Below the pieces are notes generated by a model that saw only the letters and a list, made by a program, of their open reading frames with translations, was not told the origin of the DNA and did no database searches. The translations under genes and the position numbers were made by a program. From Capsicum annuum (lineage: Eukaryota > Streptophyta > Magnoliopsida > Solanales > Solanaceae): a DNA stretch of 64,000 bases. The stretch is taken from the NCBI RefSeq assembly GCF_002878395.1, contig NC_061115.1:93706848-93770847 (forward strand), read 5' to 3'. Numbering within the stretch: the stretch's first letter is position 1; each line of letters opens with the position of its first letter. Of the stretch, positions 58,143-64,000 are shown piece after piece.

Positions 58143-60417
58143 AGTACTTATACTGTGGAGATACCCTCAAGAGAAATGATTTTCTTAAGCAAGCAATCCC
58201 AACAATATTCAATAGCAACAAAGGTCTTAGCCTAACTCTCATAAGAGTTTAACTCTTCAAAATCTCATATCGAAATAATCTAAGTCTAAAAGAGCTATTC
58301 TCCATTATTTTTAGCCTAATCTAATTATTACAAGAATACCCTAATGAATTAAGGATCTTCTTTGCTTAGTGGCTTGCGTTTATAGAATATCCATTTTTTG
58401 CATTCATAGCCTATTCCTCCTTAATGAGTGTCTTTTATGTGGATCCTTGTACTTTATTTTTGCCCATTCACATGCTTCAACCCTTCATTCCAAGCCTCTA
58501 AACTATTGATTTTATCCAATGAGCACCTTATCTTAGATTGGTGTGCATGCATCAGATCTTGTGCTTAATTTTTGATATACTTAAGAGTCAAATCAATACT
58601 AATTTGCTTTGAATATTTATCAACTAATTCTCCATATCAAGCACACCCTTTTATAACAATTTCCTCTATAGTGTATTCAACATAACAATTTTCTTCTTTC
58701 TATTTTTTGAAATATAAAAGCAACACTATTACAATAGACATTGTAGTAGTCTATTTTAGAATTCAAATGAAAAAATCAACTTGTTGTATCAATAAAAAAT
58801 ACGTACAAAATATTGTATTAGAGTTAGTATTGTTGTATCAATAGCTGGCAAAGAATAATAAGAGTGATTTACATTTGTGGGTTGGTGTATATATTATCGT
58901 ATTGTTGTATCAGTGATGGTCAAAGAACACTAAAACTAATTTATATACCTACAGAAATGCAATTATCTCTGTTAATGGCCTATGAAGAACAATCCAATCA
59001 CAATTGTTTCTTTTTCTTACTTCTGTGATAAACTGATGTATAGATTACCATATTACTATATAAATATCTGACGAAGAAGAGTTGAATTGATTTACTTATA
59101 TGTAAAATTTTAGATACTTGTATCAATGCCTTAAGGTGAACAATCGAACCAATTTATTTAATTTTTCTATTTGCAAAGTCAATTTGCTCAAATTTTGAAA
59201 GATTGAGATCTTTTAAAGCGTGATTTTATTGTTTTACTTTGTTTACCTTTTTTAAAAAGTTTTTACCTTGCATTTTAAGCTTCCAATGAGGACTATATTC
59301 ATTCATATAACTTAAATTCATAGATGAATGCATCGAATACAATGTCCAAATTAACATTTTTATCTCTCTCTTTCTATTCTTTGTATTTTGTATTTTCACC
59401 TCTCTCTATGTCTATCTATCTCTATCTCTATCACTATCAAGAAAATTGAACAAAAGGAGTCTTTTCAGTCTCCTTTTGAGTATTAGTAACATTGACCAAA
59501 GGCAAGAGTCAAAATCCCTTTCAAAAAAGTAATTAAGATAAATGGGACCAAATTAATATTTTCAAAATTTCTAATCTCTTCTAAAATACAAATCAATCCA
59601 CAAGTCTTACTTAATAATCGTTTCCTCTTCCAACTCGTCTCCAACAACTCAACTAGTTCTAATAGATTGCTCAAACCTTTACAACAGATTGATTTTTCTG
59701 CTATTTTTTACTAAATCAGTGTTTGAGAGAACCCACATTCAAAATTTTTCTTCCTTGTAGCCCATCACTTTCTCTGTAGTTGCAGGTAAAGATCTTCTAT
59801 ATTTGTTGTTTTTCAAAAAATTAGGGGTTTTAGTTAATAAAGTAAAAAAGAACTTTAATTGTATTATCTTCAAGTATGGGTTAACAATTTTGAGTTTTGA
59901 TGCTTAAAAAGTAAGAAAAACTCGAGAAAATCTTAATTTGTGGTAGTTGTTCTCTTAATATGGTGGTTGATTTAAATGGGAATCTTTTCTAAGTAAGATA
60001 TGATTGTTTGTTGTTGTTGTTCTTATTCTCGAATACTGTAGCAAAATAGCAAAAACCTAAATTTTTACCATTTTGGAGATATCTGTTGTGATAATTTTGT
60101 CTTATCATTTGTGTTTTTGCATTAAATCACTTTACTTGGTATTTGCTGGTGTGGTTGGTGAATGTTGGTATGTGTTGTTGGCATTGTTTGTTTATTTTGT
60201 TGATGTTGTTTGTGTTCTAGGTATGTTTTGTTTTGTTGATGTTATTAGTGTGTTGGTATTATTAGTGTTAGTAGTGTTATGTATTGGCATAAACAAAAAC
60301 ATTGGTGTTGTTCAAGTGCATGTGTGGTGATATAATAGCTTGGTGTTATTGGTGGTGCTGTTCTTTTTCTTGTTGATATATAATGTTTCCCAACAGACCT
60401 GTAATATATTAAAAACA

Positions 60418-60745
60418 ACTACATATGTGTTGGTTAACTAGCTTGATTTATTCCAACAAATGACCAATCTATTGCAATAGGTGAGTAATCTACTGCAAAA
60501 GGTGAATCATCTATTGGAAAAATCAAAATAGTTGCAAGACCTAGTTTAATTTCTTCCAATAGATGACTCATCTATTGCAATAGATAGTTTATCTATTGGA
60601 AAAAATCAAAACAATTCCTTCTACTGGTTTGATTTCTTCCAACAGATGACCCATCTATTACAATAGATTGGCCATCTGTTGGAAGAAATAAAAATAGGCC
60701 TTCCAGTAGATGACCCACCTATTGTAGCAGATGGGTCATTTCTTG
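60418..60745. repeat. Array of palindromic words outside an identified LTR
   Basis: A perfect 16-bp palindrome atctattgcaatagat at 60570-60585 with related copies near 60465, 60480, 60505, 60560, 60590, 60645, 60665 and 60700-60735, alternating with ttcttccaa(c/t)agatgac. Confidence 0.75.
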
Positions 60746-60828
60746 TTAATCTACTTTAATTGGTGAATGTTGATGTTGTTGGTGGGTGTTGTTGGTTTTG
60801 TTTATATTCTAGATATGTTTTCTTTTGG

Positions 60829-60852
60829 TAGTGGTGGTGGTGGTGGTGGTGT
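60829..60852. repeat. (GTG)n microsatellite
   Basis: About eight GTG units at the end of a GT-rich stretch. Confidence 0.8.
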
Positions 60853-60887
60853 AGGTGCATTGATAAAAATAGAACATTGGGAGTGCA

Positions 60888-62953
60888 TGTAATAAGTAAA
60901 ATCATATCTCAATATCATTATTTATAAAATCATGCATACTAAATGTAAATGACTCACCTATCTTGAGTAATATAAAATCTAAATATCACAATTCATGAAG
61001 ACTAAAGAACATAATAGAAAACTCATGAGTCATCACACTTAGTTCTGAAATCTATTGTTCTATTCCCTTCTCAAATCATACAGACTAAGTGGTAAAGAGC
61101 TCACCTCTGTATCTGAAAGCTAAGGCTATAACTTCAAAACTGTAATCTTAAGTAAAACAATATTTGATTAACTTGTGAGACTTTACACTTAGTTTCTAAA
61201 ATCTTTGGGGAAAACTTAATTTCAAAAGCTTTTCTTAACTAGTAGGTAAAATACTTTATTTAAGGGTAATTACTTTAAGAAACTACTTTGAAAATATTAC
61301 TGTTAGCGAGGTTATCTTAACTAACATAAACCATGCGAGCTACATGGAGTCCAACGTTTTGTCCTCCTAAGGAAGAAGCCCCACGTTGGGGAGAAGCGTT
61401 ATACTCTTGCCAGGGAGTATAACCTCAACTTAGTGATCACTATCTTGGCCTCGGCCCCATAAATCTTAGTCCTACGGTGGCACGTAGTTTTGAGGTATGA
61501 GACCTCAGAATCATACCCATCTTGGTTCTAAATACTACTCCTATACTCAACTCAGAACTCTTAGTAAATCCACACCAACTAACTCAAGGGTCCATACTGA
61601 AGACCAAAATGTATTACTATTTGCTTTAATGGACAATCAATGTGGATTTCAACTCTATTAGGACCAAAAAGGTCAAATATTTCTCAATAATCTCAAAGTA
61701 CTCAAATCATAGGTGTTTGTAGCATAGAAGTTCATAAAATTGCAATTCTCAAGTAGGGCTTAGTGGCCCATAGTTCAATCTCAAGTTAAGAATCATCACT
61801 GGTACTTAGGACTCAAAATGTAAAGCTTTAATACATCAAAATCATATTTAAACTTCATGCTCAACCATCATCTTAAAAATCTTACAATCATCTCAATCAA
61901 GATATTGGAAAAATAAATCATAATATGAATCTCATGATTTCAACATCTCAAAATTCATGATTTGATAACAAAACATTCATTATCTTAAAATCTTGAAAAT
62001 TTGGAAATAGGTACGGAAATATAAACAAAATCATGTAATTCAACTTTTAAACCATGGGAAATAACATAATCTTGTGAATAATGGTAATGGGTATAAACCC
62101 TAACTTGATGTTCATGGAAATCATAGTAAAATTCAGAAATTTATATCTTAAAAGAAGTTTTTGGGCACAAGAATACAAGGATTGTTCTTGTTCAAACCTC
62201 ACATACCTTAGATTGATAAACTTGGATGAATAACTTACTTGCGAGATGTTATTGGAACACTTGAACGAGGGTTCTTGAATCTTTTGACATGGGGGTCTTG
62301 AATGTTGACTCAATTTGTAAAAACTATGGTGAACTCTTGAGTTTCTTGAAAGAGGATTTGGATGCTTAGGGTTTTTGTTTTGAAGAGAATGAGGATTTAG
62401 GCCATAAAGAGCTTTGTACTATGATAGATTTTATGTTTCGGACGGATTGGGGGTAGGATAATTGTCCAAAATACCCCCCTTTTAACCCTCTACAAAACTG
62501 GAAAAAGATATAACTGGAAGCCCAATTTTATGGGCCACCGCGATGCGCCACTATCGCGGTGGCTCACTGAAAATTGATGAATGGGAATCCGTAGGTCACC
62601 ACAATGCAGAGTCATCGCGTTATCCCATTGGTTGGGACCTGAAACTTCAGTACGATGCGCCATAATCGCGCTAGGCTACTGGAAAATAACAAGTGGGATA
62701 TTACTCCTCTCCACGATGCGCTAAGGGTCAGAATTTCAGTGCTTTCTGACAGGAACTTCAATTAGCCATAACTTTTTGCCCGGTTATCGAATTTGGGTGA
62801 ATCCTATATCGTTTGATAGATAATTCAATTTCCGACATAATAAAAAGATAAAATTAGGAGAATTCTATATGATTTAAACATTACTCACTTTGAAAGTCTT
62901 TCCTCAATCTTATAGAGACGAAATTAGGCTTAAGGAAAGTTTGGGGTATTACA
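60888..62953 (-). repeat. 3' LTR of element I
   Basis: The minus-strand start tgtaataccccaaact at 62953 is preceded by a polypurine tract identical in wording to that of F. The left end is tentatively tgtaataag at 60888. No coding frame. Its U5-side half (61300-61510, with ccccacgttggggagaagcg) differs from F, so it is another subfamily. Confidence 0.7.
62530..62735. repeat. Palindromic-word cassette in LTR of I
   Basis: A perfect inverted pair gccaccgcgat / atcgcggtggc at 62534-62563 around eight bases, with decayed relatives near 62595, 62615, 62655, 62670 and 62715. It is 218-423 bp inside the LTR start. Confidence 0.8.
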
Positions 62954-62972
62954 ATATCTCCCCCTTGGGAAC
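62954..62972 (-). promoter_or_regulatory. Polypurine tract of element I
   Basis: On the minus strand ttcccaagggggagatat directly precedes the LTR, the same wording as in F at 35471-35488. Confidence 0.8.
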
Positions 62973-64000
62973 ATTCATCCTCGAATGTGGCTAGCTAGGC
63001 TAAGAATATAGAGGAAAACTAAGGGTCCACAGCTGAAATAACTTGCTAAACTGATTCTACCTCATTCTAAACCTTTGAGTACTTCTTTGAGTTCACAAAC
63101 TTATAATAAGAATAACTATATAGTTGAATCTTTGATTAGAAAGGAGCTGAATGAAGTAAGACTATTACCTTCGACTAAACTTGTCTTTACTTATAGTAAG
63201 GAGATGATTCATGCTAAGAGTTTAGAACTTGCTTGATGTGCTCATGGTGTGATCGTACTTATAAATTGTGAAGTAATAGTTTATGCAGGCATAAATCATG
63301 AGAAAATGAGGCTAAGATTACACAATGGGTATTACACTGTCTGAGCTGGAACACTTGGAAAACAAAAATCATTCCATGAATACTTACGCACTGAATCATG
63401 ACTAGACATCCGAATTCTGAAACTGATGCCTGAAACATATACTGAGTTGAATTCGCAAATTTTCATGGGTGCGAACAACTATTTACTAGAATGATTGTAC
63501 TTATGAAACTTCACGCTGTAAGACCATACTAGTTCGGAAAATGGAAAACTATAAAAATCTATCTATCTGACTATTAAACTGGACTGTTGTCTATCCAAAC
63601 TAAATCATACTAGATACTCATACTCAAGTGGAGGATTTCATCAACACCCTCCTAGGGAGTTCTAATGATATAAGGGAGCAAAGAACTTTGGGCATGATCT
63701 GAAAAAGGCATCTGAATAAGAGATTACAATATTTCTACGACTCTATAGCTTAGAACATAGGCCCTTTTGAATCAGAGACTGGGTAGAATTTTTGGGTCTC
63801 AGGCAATGCAACACCTTACTATCAAGCTTAGACATACTTCTAAAATATTCTCTCAACTATTTCTTTCCCTTAAAGAACATACTCATTGGTTCACTTTCTA
63901 ATTCTCACATGGCCATTGATATTTCTATCTACTCATGTCTAAACTGAACTAAATTCCCTCACCATCTTCATGCCTAATCTACCATCACAGGATACACCAC
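62973..64000 (-). other. 3' untranslated region of element I (runs off the window)
   Basis: On the minus strand the polypurine tract is preceded by cattcgaggatgaatg, the usual wording between the last pol codons and the tract in this clade (compare ttcgaggacgaact in E near 39890). No chromodomain or integrase was found up to 64000, so the untranslated region is long or the coding part is decayed. Confidence 0.5.

Larger units (their letters stand above)
58143..60887. other. AT-rich non-coding stretch with exon-like start and repeats
   Basis: No protein-coding frame is supported. At about 59770-59800 the bases tgcaggtaaagatct look like a plant 5' splice site after a leader-like stretch, which might be the 5' untranslated exon of a decayed gene. 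A pyrimidine-rich tetranucleotide-like run (ctatctatctctatct) is at 59410-59440. Weakly repeated wording ttgttgtatcaat occurs near 58783, 58833 and 58900. Palindrome arrays occupy 60418-60745. Confidence 0.4.

Noticed and set aside
60073..60330. Hydrophobic plus-strand reading frame of 85 residues resembling a membrane protein
   Set aside because: It arises from a GT-rich low-complexity stretch (ttgttgttggtgtt), with no family resemblance, so I do not treat it as a gene.
60888..60897. Left end of LTR I as an exact boundary
   Set aside because: tgtaataag fits an LTR terminus but no matching flank or second LTR is available, so it is given only as tentative.

Overview
The window looks like plant nuclear heterochromatin, most likely from a Solanaceae genome such as pepper or a relative. 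That guess rests on the AT-rich composition, the long-LTR chromoviruses of Tekay/Del type, and the Tat/Athila-type Ty3/gypsy elements with tRNA-Asp-type primer sites. The species is inferred from remembered family resemblance and was not searched. There is no intact host gene, no tRNA or rRNA gene and no CRISPR array. Almost every base belongs to LTR retrotransposons nested inside one another, and all their coding regions are broken by stops, frameshifts and deletions.

I name the units A to O. The oldest layer is a decayed minus-strand gene of unknown function (N). It is now split into 46880-47859 (N-terminal part) and 27327-27830 (next part, read in the same frame). Its two pieces were separated by solo LTR M (27831-28497 plus 45962-46879, duplications attaa/atcaa). 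M was entered by minus-strand chromovirus E (about 28498-45961), and E's left LTR was entered by plus-strand chromovirus F (29110-38100, duplication actac/cctac). On its downstream side N is cut by minus-strand Tat element D (LTR 25970-27326, gag 25002-25640). D's gag is cut by chromovirus L (LTR 22283-25001 and 10949-11009, gag 10119-10931). L was entered twice: by Tat element B in its LTR (11010-22277) and by Tat element A in its gag (1-10118, left end outside the window). A carries solo LTR K (561-3029). B carries a decayed minus-strand LTR-like insert O.

Right of gene N, minus-strand LTR G (from about 48.2 kb to 58142) carries minus-strand Tat element H (50439-57420, exact 5-bp duplication agcgc). 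H keeps gag and protease but lacks reverse transcriptase, RNase H and integrase. The stretch 58143-60887 is non-coding with an array of short palindromes. The window ends in another minus-strand chromovirus, I (LTR 60888-62953, then polypurine tract and untranslated region).

The most unusual signal is shared by nearly every LTR regardless of family. About 130-750 bp inside the LTR start, in the U3 portion, lies a roughly 150-475 bp cassette of short dyad-symmetric words. The word differs from element to element (for example a cgcttaagcg core in E, agtaggtga/tcacctact in L, ccaccgcga/tcgcggtgg in I) but is the same in both LTRs of one element. In A the same word also fills part of the internal region. 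A second signal is a conserved stem-loop carrying a copy of the polypurine-tract word, 754-779 bp upstream of the true tract in all three Tat copies where it can be seen.
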